A stretch of DNA of 63,193 nucleotides from an uncultured Myxococcales bacterium (GTDB taxonomy: Bacteria > Myxococcota_A > UBA9042), in NCBI GenBank assembly GCA_903840165.1, contig CAIMEY010000011.1, forward strand, positions 1 through 63,193, written 5' to 3'. Both the position numbers and the translations under genes were made by a program. How positions within the stretch are numbered: position 1 is the stretch's first letter; each line of letters begins with the position of its first letter. The notes below the pieces were generated by a model. It was not told the origin of the DNA, made no database searches, and saw only the letters and a program-made list of their open reading frames with translations. Below, in pieces: positions 1 through 8,800 of this stretch.

Positions 1-300
1 GAACGTCGACTTCGCTGCGACAGAATTCGTCGCACAGCCATCACCTGGCCAATGTTGCGTGCGCTCGGGCGCGTCAATGTCCATCAGCCGGCCTGAGTCA
101 GGCCAATTGGGATTGTATAGCAAGCCTCTATCTGCTCGTTGTGTAAGGATATTCGGCGAACGTCGACTTCGCTGCGACAGAATTCGTCGCACAGCCATCA
201 CCTGGCCAATGTTGCGTGCGCTCGGGCGCGTCAATGTCCATCAGCCGGCCTGAGTCAGGGGCATCGGGCTTGTATAGCAAGCCTCTATCTGCTTATTCTC
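1..300. repeat. 157-bp tandem duplication, two near-identical copies
   Basis: The sequence from 1 to about 146 is repeated almost exactly from 158 to about 297, a period of 157 bp. The first copy may extend left of the window. Each copy contains TGTATAGCAAG (114-124 and 271-281), which read on the minus strand is the TTGCTATACA element found elsewhere in the window. Each also contains two short inverted repeats (GCGAC/GTCGC and GCGAA/TTCGC) about 100 bp from that element. The copies diverge mainly just before the element and at its far end. No convincing reading frame is present. The block lies 3' of malG. It could be two tandem small transcription units read leftwards or a duplicated non-coding repeat; the sequence does not decide. 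Confidence 0.85.
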
Positions 301-319
301 TAAGCCAATTCTCCGCGAC

Positions 320-1177
320 CTACCCCTTGACCCCACCCGCCGTCAGCCCGCCGACTAGGTGCTTCTCCACGGCATAGAACAGCGCCATCACGGGCACGCT
401 GACGATGAGGGACGACGCTGCGAACAGGGACCACTGCACGTCCTTGTCGCCCACATAGTTGCGAATCTGCACCGGCATCGTGTAGGCCGTCTCCTGCGAC
501 AAGAACGTGTACGCCAACACGAATTCGTTCCACGCCGTCATAAACGAGAACAGCGCCGTCACCGCAATCGCTGGGGCTGAAAGGGGCAGAATGATGCGCC
601 AGAAGATCTGCAAACGCGTCGCACCGTCAATGACTGCAGACTCCTCGATTTCCTTGGGCAAAGTATCGAAGTAGCCCTTGAGCGTCCAGGTGCAGAACGG
701 TATCGCCGTCGTCGAGTATACCAGCACTAGGCCGGCCATCGAGTCCAGCAGCCCCAGGTCGCGCATCAGCACATATAGCGGAATCATAGTTAAAATGCCC
801 GGGAACATCTGCGTCGCGAGAAAGCCCAGCAGGCCCATCCGTCGCCCGGGAAACTCGAACCGTGCAAAACCATAGGCAGCCGTGCAGGCCAGGGCGATAC
901 CGAATACGGTCGTAAGGCCTGAAACCAACAGCGAATTGCCAAACTGTCGGCCGAATAGCCAATGCCCCGCGGCGTCCTGTCGGCCCAGCACCGCGGAAAA
1001 CGCTGAAAAATCAAGCTTATCAGGCCAAGGCCAGGCCGACGCCGATAGACCGCCGGTGCCAGAAAGCGCCATCTTCACCACGTACAGCACGGGATAGAGC
1101 GTGACCAGCGTGACGGGCACCAGCAAGAAATGAGGCAGTAGTTTCGCCCAGTTGAAGGTCGGCGCGCTTCGGCTCAT
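320..1177 (-). CDS. malG: Maltose-type ABC transporter permease MalG
   Basis: This 285-residue inner-membrane permease would form the sugar channel together with the upstream MalF homologue. It has an N-terminal membrane segment (about residues 12-35), several further hydrophobic segments and the cytoplasmic EAA loop that docks on the ATPase (about residues 185-210, key residues E-S-A-x-x-D-G-A followed by I-x-L-P). Length and ending match the MalG branch of sugar permeases. The ATG overlaps the malF stop codon (ATGA), so the two are probably translationally coupled. It is the last gene of malK-malE-malF-malG. The exact sugar (maltose, maltodextrin or another oligosaccharide) cannot be read from the sequence. 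Confidence 0.93.
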   Translation of the reverse strand: MSRSAPTFNWAKLLPHFLLVPVTLVTLYPVLYVVKMALSGTGGLSASAWPWPDKLDFSAFSAVLGRQDAAGHWLFGRQFGNSLLVSGLTTVFGIALACTAAYGFARFEFPGRRMGLLGFLATQMFPGILTMIPLYVLMRDLGLLDSMAGLVLVYSTTAIPFCTWTLKGYFDTLPKEIEESAVIDGATRLQIFWRIILPLSAPAIAVTALFSFMTAWNEFVLAYTFLSQETAYTMPVQIRNYVGDKDVQWSLFAASSLIVSVPVMALFYAVEKHLVGGLTAGGVKG

Positions 1178-2943
1178 GTACTCACCGCCTCGGTCGCGCG
1201 CGTCTTGCGATTGGTCAACAACGTGTAGCTCAAAAGCAGTAGGAAAATCAACACACTGTACGCCGCAGCAAGCCCGGTTCGGCGCAGGACGGTGAACGTG
1301 TAGTAGGCCTCGGTAATCAGAATGTCCGTCTTGCGCTCAGGACCGCCGCCGGAGACTAAGTAGATGACATTAAAGGCGTTAAACGTCCAAATCGTCCCGA
1401 GGATGATGGCAGGGAACAGGGCCGGTCGCAGCAGAGGCATCGTTACGTGGACAAACTTCTGCCAAGCTGTCGCGCCGTCGATGTCCGCAGCTTCATAGAG
1501 CTCTGTGGGGATCGACTGCAAAGCGCCCAGCGAAATCACCATCATGAACGGAAAGCCCAGCCAGACGTTGGTTGCCAGGTTTGCGGCGAAGTTGGTCAGC
1601 ACGCTGTCGCCCAGCCAGTCGACCTTCGCCACGCCAACCGCCGATAACATCGCGTTAATTGGGCCATATTGGGTGTTGAAGAGCCATTTCCACGTCAGCG
1701 CTGTGATGTAGCTCGGCACCGCCCACGGCACGATGAGCAGTAGGCGGTACAGCGCACGGCCCCGTAATTGCTTGGCATTGAGCACCAGCGCTAAGCCCAG
1801 ACCAAAACTGACGTGTAGGGCGATGTTGATCGCCGTCCACAGCACCGTCATCGCCAGCGTGCGCGCGAAGTGCGTGGAACTGCTGGGATCTAGGGCGGTG
1901 CGAATCACCTCGGCGTAGTTGTCAAAGCCGATGAACTGGCCGTCTTTGCTGACAAACGATAGCCCCACACCCACCGCGAACGGCACAAAGACCAGCACCC
2001 CCGTGGCCAGCATCGCCGGGCCGACATAGAGGTAAGGCGCAATGTCTTTGCGGAGATACGCGACCATGACCGCGAGCCCCGGCAGACACAGCCCGCAGAC
2101 GGCGCCCAGGGCCAGGGCGCCAAACAGCAGCCAGGGCAGCGGCGCCGACGCCAGGGGCGCTAGGCCACCGTGCGGCACCAGCGCATCGGCCGCCAGCACC
2201 GCCACGCCGCCCGTCGTTGCCCGGGGCAGGGCGCCCAGCAGAGCCAGGACAGCCAGACCGGCAATCGCGTAGAGCACTGAAAAACCAGTGGAAATACGCC
2301 CTGGCAGTCGTCCCGCCAGCACTGGGGCCAGCAGCGCCAGCAAGAGCGGTAACAGCCACGGCCACAGCGGCGTGGGCGGGGCCTGGGGCAGTTGCAGCAC
2401 CACACCAGCCACGCCTGCCACGGCACGTCGATCGGGGCCCTTGACGTAAGGCACACAAAACGCTTGGCGATCGCCGGCAAATGTCACCAGCATCTGGTCG
2501 GCGTCGAGCGCGCCGCCACGGCTCAGGGCTCGTTCCCCCGCCGTCTGCACTGGCCGGCAAGCCTGCAGCAACGCTTGGGATTGTTGTCCCGCCTGCACCT
2601 GCCCGAAGACCAGCTCAGCACCTCGAGAAATGCCAAACTCGTCGACGCCGCCAGTCGCCGCTACGAAGGCGTACTGCACGCTATCTGGCTGTCTTGCCTG
2701 CAGATCCAGCAGTTCGCCGTCCCGTGCTTTGCCACTCTGGTTGGCCGCCACGCGCGCGACTGCATCCGCCAAGGCCAGTCCCGCGATGCTTCGGGCGTGG
2801 GCAATAGCTTGTTTTTTCAGGGTCTTATGCCCGGCCTCAACGCCCGCAACCACGATCACGCCGAGCAGCATGGCCGCCATGGTCAAGGCCCAGGTTGGCG
2901 CCAAAACCTTTGCAGCAGTGCGGATTTGCAATGGCTCGCTCAT
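1174..2943 (-). CDS. malF: MalF-type ABC permease with an N-terminal extracytoplasmic extension
   Basis: This 589-residue protein ends in a normal MalF-type permease from about residue 300 onwards, with an EAA loop (E-A-A-D-I-D-G-A) near residue 480. In front lie a transmembrane helix (about 18-36), a soluble stretch of about 150 residues (40-190) likely to face the periplasm, and three more hydrophobic segments (about 192-212, 220-240, 268-295). E. coli MalF has its large periplasmic loop inside the permease rather than such a front domain. The extension looks like a single-helix-anchored sensor or substrate-docking module, which is inference. The stop overlaps malG by 4 bp. A 39-bp gap separates it from malE. 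Confidence 0.9.
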   Translation of the reverse strand: MSEPLQIRTAAKVLAPTWALTMAAMLLGVIVVAGVEAGHKTLKKQAIAHARSIAGLALADAVARVAANQSGKARDGELLDLQARQPDSVQYAFVAATGGVDEFGISRGAELVFGQVQAGQQSQALLQACRPVQTAGERALSRGGALDADQMLVTFAGDRQAFCVPYVKGPDRRAVAGVAGVVLQLPQAPPTPLWPWLLPLLLALLAPVLAGRLPGRISTGFSVLYAIAGLAVLALLGALPRATTGGVAVLAADALVPHGGLAPLASAPLPWLLFGALALGAVCGLCLPGLAVMVAYLRKDIAPYLYVGPAMLATGVLVFVPFAVGVGLSFVSKDGQFIGFDNYAEVIRTALDPSSSTHFARTLAMTVLWTAINIALHVSFGLGLALVLNAKQLRGRALYRLLLIVPWAVPSYITALTWKWLFNTQYGPINAMLSAVGVAKVDWLGDSVLTNFAANLATNVWLGFPFMMVISLGALQSIPTELYEAADIDGATAWQKFVHVTMPLLRPALFPAIILGTIWTFNAFNVIYLVSGGGPERKTDILITEAYYTFTVLRRTGLAAAYSVLIFLLLLSYTLLTNRKTRATEAVST

Positions 2944-2982
2944 TGGCGATTCAGTCCCCAGACCGGCGTGCGGGTGGTCGGC

Positions 2983-4296
2983 CTACTTACCTAGCTTGGC
3001 CAGGGCTTCCTGGATTTGCTTATCCGCTTCAGCCAGGGCATCAGCCGCCTTGGCTTCGCCGAAAATTGCCTTGCGCAATGCGGTGCTATACGGCGTCCAG
3101 GCCACGCCCGGCTCCACAGCGTTGGGCATCGGCACCGAGCGGTCGGCCTGCGCGCGAAACACTTTGACCACCGGATCCTGCAGCAACCGCGCGTTTTCAT
3201 AAACCTTTACGTTGGCAACCATCTGGTGCCCATGCTCGAGCCGTGTCAAGGCAGCTTCATCGCTCGTCAGGTAGTCAAGCACTTGTAATGCTTCCTCTTT
3301 GTGCGCCGTTTTGGCGGAAAGCAAGACCGCCTCCGACCCCAAGTAGGGCAGCATCGGCTTGCCTTCTTCCACGGTCGGCAGGACAGCCACGCCCCATTGA
3401 ATATCCTTACTGATTTCGCTGACAAACCATGGGCCACTGAACACAAACGGCGTCTTCCCGTCGTTGAACATCGCCGTAACCATGAAGCCGGTGACGCCCT
3501 TGGGCAGGATTTTTGCCTCTGTATACAGCTTCTTGACCGTCTCGATCGCCTGAATCGCCTGGGGCGTGTTGACCTCCAGCTTGCGCGTGTCCTCATTCCA
3601 CACCTTACCACCGTACGCGTGCAGGAAGGCGGCGTGGGCATAGAGGTCCGCAGCATCGTAAGCCAGCCCGTACGCTTCGTTTTTGGGATCGGTAAAGCCC
3701 TTAGCCACTTCCACAAGTTGGGCGAGCGTGGACGGCGGGTCCTTGATCATCTTCTTATTGTAGAACAAAACCATGGACTTAAACGCCAATGGCAATCCGT
3801 AGATCGCGCGCTCATAAACCAGGGGCTTGACCGTCTGCCCCAGGAAGCGCTGCAGTCGGTCTTTATTGGCAAAATCGCCGAGCGGCGCAATCAGCCCGTC
3901 CCTGGCCCAAGTGCCAATCTTGTCGTGGGCGAAGACCAAGAGATCCGGCCCATTGCCATTGGGAATAGCGACTTGCACCTTGTCAATCAGGGCGTCAAAG
4001 GGCACCGCCAGCGCCGTCACGGTCAACAGCGGGTGCTTGGCGTTCCAGGCCGCCACCAGTTCATCCAGGGCCTTGCGCTCATCGTCGCGGTAGCTGTGCC
4101 ACAACGTCAGGGTCACGGGAGCGGTCGGGGCTGCCGCAGCCGTCGGACTAGCTGCCGTGGGGAGGGCTGCGGGATTGTCTTTATTGATTGTGGGGTTAGC
4201 CCCTTGTACTACACCCGCCGTTGCGGGTCCCGTGGGCTTACTACAGCCCACCATGGCCACGAGCGCCAAGCCGAGCGCCAACATGCAATTCCGCAT
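2983..4296 (-). CDS. malE: Sugar-binding lipoprotein of the ABC importer (MalE-like)
   Basis: This 437-residue extracytoplasmic solute-binding protein would deliver sugar to the MalF/MalG channel. I chose the ATG at 4296 because AGGGGG lies just upstream and because it opens a lipoprotein signal peptide ending in the lipobox V-A-M-V-G-C (Cys about residue 19). A Pro/Ala/Thr-rich linker of about 40 residues follows, then the family-1 binding-protein fold beginning at about residue 60 (V-T-L-T-L-W-H-S-Y). A longer frame upstream overlaps malK and was rejected. Part of the linker is encoded by DNA closely resembling the dispersed TTGCTATACA element (4178-4216). Only 13 bp separate it from malK. 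Confidence 0.92.
   Translation of the reverse strand: MRNCMLALGLALVAMVGCSKPTGPATAGVVQGANPTINKDNPAALPTAASPTAAAAPTAPVTLTLWHSYRDDERKALDELVAAWNAKHPLLTVTALAVPFDALIDKVQVAIPNGNGPDLLVFAHDKIGTWARDGLIAPLGDFANKDRLQRFLGQTVKPLVYERAIYGLPLAFKSMVLFYNKKMIKDPPSTLAQLVEVAKGFTDPKNEAYGLAYDAADLYAHAAFLHAYGGKVWNEDTRKLEVNTPQAIQAIETVKKLYTEAKILPKGVTGFMVTAMFNDGKTPFVFSGPWFVSEISKDIQWGVAVLPTVEEGKPMLPYLGSEAVLLSAKTAHKEEALQVLDYLTSDEAALTRLEHGHQMVANVKVYENARLLQDPVVKVFRAQADRSVPMPNAVEPGVAWTPYSTALRKAIFGEAKAADALAEADKQIQEALAKLGK
4178..4216 (+). repeat. Derived copy of the TTGCTATACA element inside malE
   Basis: This stretch within the malE linker reads GATTG-T-GGGGTTAG-C-CCCTTG-TACT-ACA-CCC on the plus strand. It aligns over some 35 bp with the intergenic element at 5593-5628, with only a handful of differences. 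In the malE frame it encodes part of the low-complexity linker after the lipobox, a place that tolerates insertion. The similarity is visible by eye; common descent by insertion is inference. Confidence 0.55.
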
Positions 4297-4309
4297 CAAT
4301 CCCCCTAAG

Positions 4310-5464
4310 TTAACAAGCCCCATCGAGCTCGCCGATTCGTTGTCCCTGCGCATCAAACACGTGCAACTGGTCCCGTCGCAGCCGAACCGGCAAAGCGTCG
4401 CCCGTTCGCACCGTTGTCGCAGCATCAAGGCGCACGATCAACGCCGATTCCAGGCGTGTCTGGGTCGCCGAATCGCGCACCCAAGTCTGGGACGGATCGT
4501 GGCCCTGCAATGCCCCAAAAACAAAGGTCTCTGCCCCGAGCGGCTCGACGACTTCGACGTGCAGCCAAGCATCGGCCAGTTCAGGCGCAACCACTTGCAG
4601 GTCCTGGGGACGACAGCCAACTGTGCTTTGCCCTTGCTCAATTTTCGCCAGCACCTGCGCCGCCCGCCCGTCCAGCGTCAAGCGAATCCCACTTCCTTGC
4701 ACGACGACTTGGTCCCCCTGCTGCTCGGCCCGCACGGGAAACAGGTTCATCGCTGGAGAGCCAATAAATGTCGCGACATACGTGTTGACCGGCCTCAAGT
4801 AGATCGCCTGCGGGGTATCGCACTGTTGCAGAAACCCGCCGTGCATCACAGCAATTCGGTCTGCCAAGGTCATGGCCTCCACTTGGTCGTGGGTCACGTA
4901 CAGAATCGTCGTCTGTAGGCGCTTATGTAACCGCGCGATTTCTAGACGCATTTGCACGCGCAGCTTGGCGTCGAGGTTGCTCAGCGGCTCGTCAAACAGG
5001 AACACAGCCGGCTCGCGCACCACAGCGCGCCCCATCGCCACACGCTGACGCTGACCGCCGGACAGAGCCGCCGGTTTGCGGTCGAGCAGAGGCTCCAGCC
5101 CGAGCAGTTGCGCAGCTTCGCCCACGCGCTTGGCAATTTCGGCCGCAGGCATCTTGCGCAGCGTCAGGCCAAAGGCCATGTTGTCGCGCACGGTCATGTG
5201 GGGGTAGAGTGCATAACTCTGGAAAACCATAGCAATATCGCGGTCGCGGGGGCTCAGGTCGTTGACCACCCGCTCGCCGATCTGCAGTTCGCCGCTGCTG
5301 ATGGTCTCGAGGCCGGCCACCATGCGCAGCGTCGTCGACTTGCCGCAGCCAGAAGCGCCTACCAGCACAAGGAATTCGCCATCGGCAACGTCGAGGTTCA
5401 GCTTGCGAACCACTTGCACGTCGTCGTAGCGTTTCTCAATGTCTTTCAGCAGGACTCGCGCCAT
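4310..5464 (-). CDS. malK: Sugar ABC transporter ATPase (MalK/UgpC family)
   Basis: This 384-residue ATPase energises the MalF/MalG importer. It shows Walker A (G-A-S-G-C-G-K-S-T, about residue 36), Q-loop, the signature L-S-G-G-Q-R-Q-R, Walker B with F-L-F-D-E-P, the D-loop and the switch His in V-T-H-D. A C-terminal TOBE-type region of about 130 residues follows, as in MalK/UgpC. The start (M-A-R-V-L-L-K-D-I) was chosen by alignment to the family; the upstream in-frame extension is Cys- and Pro-rich and looks non-coding. No strong Shine-Dalgarno is seen. It is the first gene of malK-malE-malF-malG. One ATPase may serve several sugar permeases in such bacteria. Confidence 0.93.
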   Translation of the reverse strand: MARVLLKDIEKRYDDVQVVRKLNLDVADGEFLVLVGASGCGKSTTLRMVAGLETISSGELQIGERVVNDLSPRDRDIAMVFQSYALYPHMTVRDNMAFGLTLRKMPAAEIAKRVGEAAQLLGLEPLLDRKPAALSGGQRQRVAMGRAVVREPAVFLFDEPLSNLDAKLRVQMRLEIARLHKRLQTTILYVTHDQVEAMTLADRIAVMHGGFLQQCDTPQAIYLRPVNTYVATFIGSPAMNLFPVRAEQQGDQVVVQGSGIRLTLDGRAAQVLAKIEQGQSTVGCRPQDLQVVAPELADAWLHVEVVEPLGAETFVFGALQGHDPSQTWVRDSATQTRLESALIVRLDAATTVRTGDALPVRLRRDQLHVFDAQGQRIGELDGAC

Positions 5465-5592
5465 GTTGCCCAATCCATTGCTGGCCGCGTATGCAGCGCC
5501 AGGGCCCTTGTAGCACAGCCCCGGCCGTTCTAGAAGGGCCGCAAGCCGCGGAAGTGCCAGCCTAGAGGGCTGCGGGTGCGTCCAGAAAATTG

Positions 5593-5628
5593 TGGCTTTG
5601 GATTGAGGGGTTAGACCCTTGCTATACA
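5593..5628 (+). repeat. TTGCTATACA element, copy B
   Basis: GGTTAGACCCTTGCTATACA at 5609-5628 is preceded by GGCTTTGGATTGA. TGC-TATACA matches an extended -10 promoter. The GG-N10-GC spacing could also be read as a weak sigma54 site, but the -24 box lacks CAC. It points away from malK, into a region without a plus-strand gene. Confidence 0.55.
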
Positions 5629-5748
5629 ACCCTAAGTGAAGCTTGCCGACCCAAGCGGCACCAAACCTCAGCACCGAGCGGTTGGCGATTCCGCCAGCCT
5701 CAGCAGTCAGTCCAGTTTGGCTTTAGCTTGGCTGTATGTCGAAAAGTA

Positions 5749-5784
5749 CGCTTTCAGAACAGCTGGTTAGACCCTTGCTATACA
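5749..5784 (+). repeat. TTGCTATACA element, copy C
   Basis: GGTTAGACCCTTGCTATACA at 5765-5784 is identical to copy B over 20 bases and is preceded by GCTTTCAGAACAGCT. It points towards the 3' end of the giant Cys-rich gene, antisense to it. Confidence 0.55.
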
Positions 5785-5849
5785 GTGCCGTCTTTCCACG
5801 CACTGCCGTTTGGCCCCGCACTGCCGTTTTGCCCGGACCTCGCCAGCCC

Positions 5850-8800
5850 CTACTTGGTTTTGATGCGCAGCACCAGCGGAATCTGATTGACCGGGTTGCT
5901 GGTCACGGCCTTGTTCGCCGCATCCGCCCCCTGTGAGCCGACAAAGTACACCGACCCAGTATTGCCATCGATCCACGCCCGCAGCACGCCGGTGTACGCC
6001 AAGTTCGTGCCACACGAGATCGCGTCATTGCCCAGCAGAACCAAGGTGTTCCATGTCCACTTGCCTGCGGCGAAGCTGCCGTGCAGGACAAACCCCTCGC
6101 GGCACGTGGTGTTCGCTGCGTTGTTGAAGTCGCGGGTGCCGGCCAGCCATGCGTCGGTCGCCGTGACGTAGACGCCGTGAACGTTGTAGTCCGAGCCCCA
6201 GGCGTTGCCGGCGATGGTGCCCGGATTCTCCAGTGTCCACTTGTTGTTATCGAAGCTGTAGATGGTGCCCAGCGTGCCGGCCACGACCACGTGCGCGTTG
6301 CTGCTGCCGTGAATGGCCTGGAAAGCGCCCGTCGGCGGATTGGCGTTCGCATTGACCTGCACGACCAAAGACTGCGCGAAATCATTGGTATTTGCCACGG
6401 CCGTGCCGGTAGTGTTCACGTTGCCGCAGTTGAGCTGCGTCTGGCCATTCCAGTAGGCCACCATCGAGCTGCTGATCCCCTGGGCATTGGCCACAGTGCT
6501 ACCCACTGCAAAGACGGCGTTATTGGCCGGCGAGAACACGTCCGCAATGTTGAGCGCCGCAAATGTATTGTTGCAGTTCTGGGCGCTGGTTGTGACCTGA
6601 AGGTAGCCGGTATTGCCCCAGGCACCGGTCGCAGGGTTGAGCGTGGCGCGGCCAAAGGTGGGGATTTGGTTGGCCGACGTTTCCGCGTCGCCGCCGAAGT
6701 AGTAGATTTGGTTGCCGTTGGCACCCACAACCTCGTCTACGGCCCGCAGTGGATGATTCATCGCGGTGGTCGGTCCGCCATTGGCCCACAGGCCACTGAC
6801 GGCGTTGAACACCATGAAGGTCGGTGTGGTCAAAGTGCCGTTGGCTACATTCATATTGGCACCCACCGACAAGTTCAGTCGCACGTCGGTCATCGCCGCG
6901 CGCTTGCCGGTATTGGCGTTGGACTGCAGGCCCAACGGCGACTCGGTCAGGTTGGCCATGATGCCTTCAAACGGAAAGGCTACGGCACCTTGCAGGCCAT
7001 TGTCTGAGCCAGCCGGGTAGATATTGCCCGCCGGTACGCGATCGATGCCCGTCAGTACGCCGCGCGAGGCATTGTTGGTGGTTTGGTACGTCACCATTTC
7101 CACACCCGTGCATACCGGACCTGCGCAAAACGCGTAGTTTTGGCCGACCGCCGCACTTGCGCAACTGCTGCCGAACGCTTTGGCCGTGTTGGCGCACCCG
7201 GCATTGGCCGTGCAGGCGTCCACCGTGCATTCCAGTTTATCATCACAGCTTTGCGTGGCAGGAACGACGCACTTGCCGGTCGTGCACGTGCCCGCAGGCT
7301 GGAAGGTCAAGACGTTGCAGCTCGCCGCCGCGCAGACGGTGCCGTTGGCCTGAACAGCGTTGACGCAACCCGTGTTTTTGTTGCAGGAATCCGTGGTGCA
7401 AGGATTGCCGTCATCGCACACCGGGGCGACGCCGCCGACGCAGACGCCCGCGGTGCAGACATCCGCCGTGGTGCAAGCGTTGGCGTCATTGCAGGGGGAC
7501 GTGTTGTTGACATGCAAGCAACCCGCGACTTTGTCACAGGAATCCGTCGTGCAAGGATTGTTGTCGTTGCAGTTCGGTGCCACGCCACCCACGCAGTTGC
7601 CCTTGCCGTCGCAGGTGTCCGCGGTGGTGCAACTGTTGCCGTCGTTGCAGCCGGCGGTGTTGAACACGTAGAGGCACGCCTTGGCGACGTCACAGGAATC
7701 GTTGGTGCACGGGTCATTATCGTTGCAATTCAGCGCAATGCCGGGTGCGCACTTGCTGTTGACGCAGGCGTCGCCGTTGGTGCACGCGTTGTTGTCGCTG
7801 CACGGCGCATTGTTAGCCTTGAACTGGCAACCCAGTGTTTTGTCGCAGACATCGTCGGTGCACGGGTTGTTGTCAAAGCAGACCAGCACTGCGCCCGATT
7901 GGCAACTGCCGCCCGCGCAGGCGTCGCCGTTGGTGCACGCGTTGTTGTCGCTGCAAGCCACGGTATTATTGGCGTTTTGGCAACCAAGAACGGCGCTGCA
8001 CGTATCGGTCGTGCAGGCGTTGCCGTCATCGCAGCTGCTGGTCGCAGGCGGGCTGCCGCAAGTGCCAGCGCTGCAGGTGGCGGCTCCTTGGTAGGTTAGG
8101 CCTGTGCAAGTGACCGCCGTGCAAGCGGTTCCGTCCGCTGCCGTCGTGTGCAAGCAGGCACCACCCCCGTCGCAACCGTCCTTGGTGCACGGGTTGCCGT
8201 CATCGCAAGTCTTGCCCACACCAGCGCATTTGCCGGCGCCGCAGACGTCGTTGTTGGTGCAGTTGTTGTTGTCGTCGCAGGCCAGGGTGTTGTTGGTGAA
8301 CGTGCAGCCTTTGACCGCATCGCAAACGTCCGTCGTGCAAACGTTTTTGTCGTCGCAGACCGTCTTGCCGCCGCCGAGGCACTTGCCGTTGTTGCAGGCG
8401 TCGTTGGCGGTGCAAGGATCGCCGTCATCGCACAGATTGGTGTTGGGCTTGAACACGCAGCCGGCGATGGGGTCGCAACTATCCGTTGTGCAAGAGTTGT
8501 TGTCGTTGCAGGGCAGGGGAGCGCCAGCGACGCACAGGCCGCCGCCGCACTTGTCATTCTGCGTGCACAAGCTGCCGTCGTCGCAGTTGCCGTCAACGTT
8601 GAGGTGCTGGCAACCGTTGACCACGTCGCAAGAATCCGTCGTGCAGACGTTCTTGTCGTCGCAGTTGGTGACGCCCGTGCCGGCGCACTTGCCGCCGCCG
8701 CAGAGGTCGCCACTGGTGCACGCGTTCTGGTCATCGCAGGCCGCCGCGGTGTTGGTGAATACGCAACCCTTGGTCGGATCGCAGGAATCGGCCGTGCAAG

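Larger units (their letters stand above)
5465..5849. other. 385-bp intergenic region with two TTGCTATACA elements
   Basis: The region lies between the start of malK and the 3' end of the giant Cys-rich gene. It holds two plus-oriented copies of the element GGTTAGACCCTTGCTATACA, 156 bp apart (ending at 5628 and 5784). Between them are short hairpins (TGCCG/CGGCA and TGGCG/CGCCA, near 5650 and 5690). After the second copy, GCACTGCCGTTT is repeated twice (about 5799-5827). A plus-strand open frame here (5590-5886) repeats L-D-P-C-Y-T only because it crosses both elements; I do not regard it as a gene. Confidence 0.6.

Noticed and set aside
5609..5628. Reading the TTGCTATACA element as a sigma54 promoter
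   Set aside because: Copies B and C have GG-N10-GC spacing, but the -24 box lacks CAC and the other copies lack GG; the conserved TATACA fits an extended -10 better.
5590..5886. 98-codon plus-strand frame repeating L-D-P-C-Y-T
   Set aside because: The repeat arises because the frame reads through two copies of the TTGCTATACA element; no ribosome site, and it overlaps the end of the giant gene.
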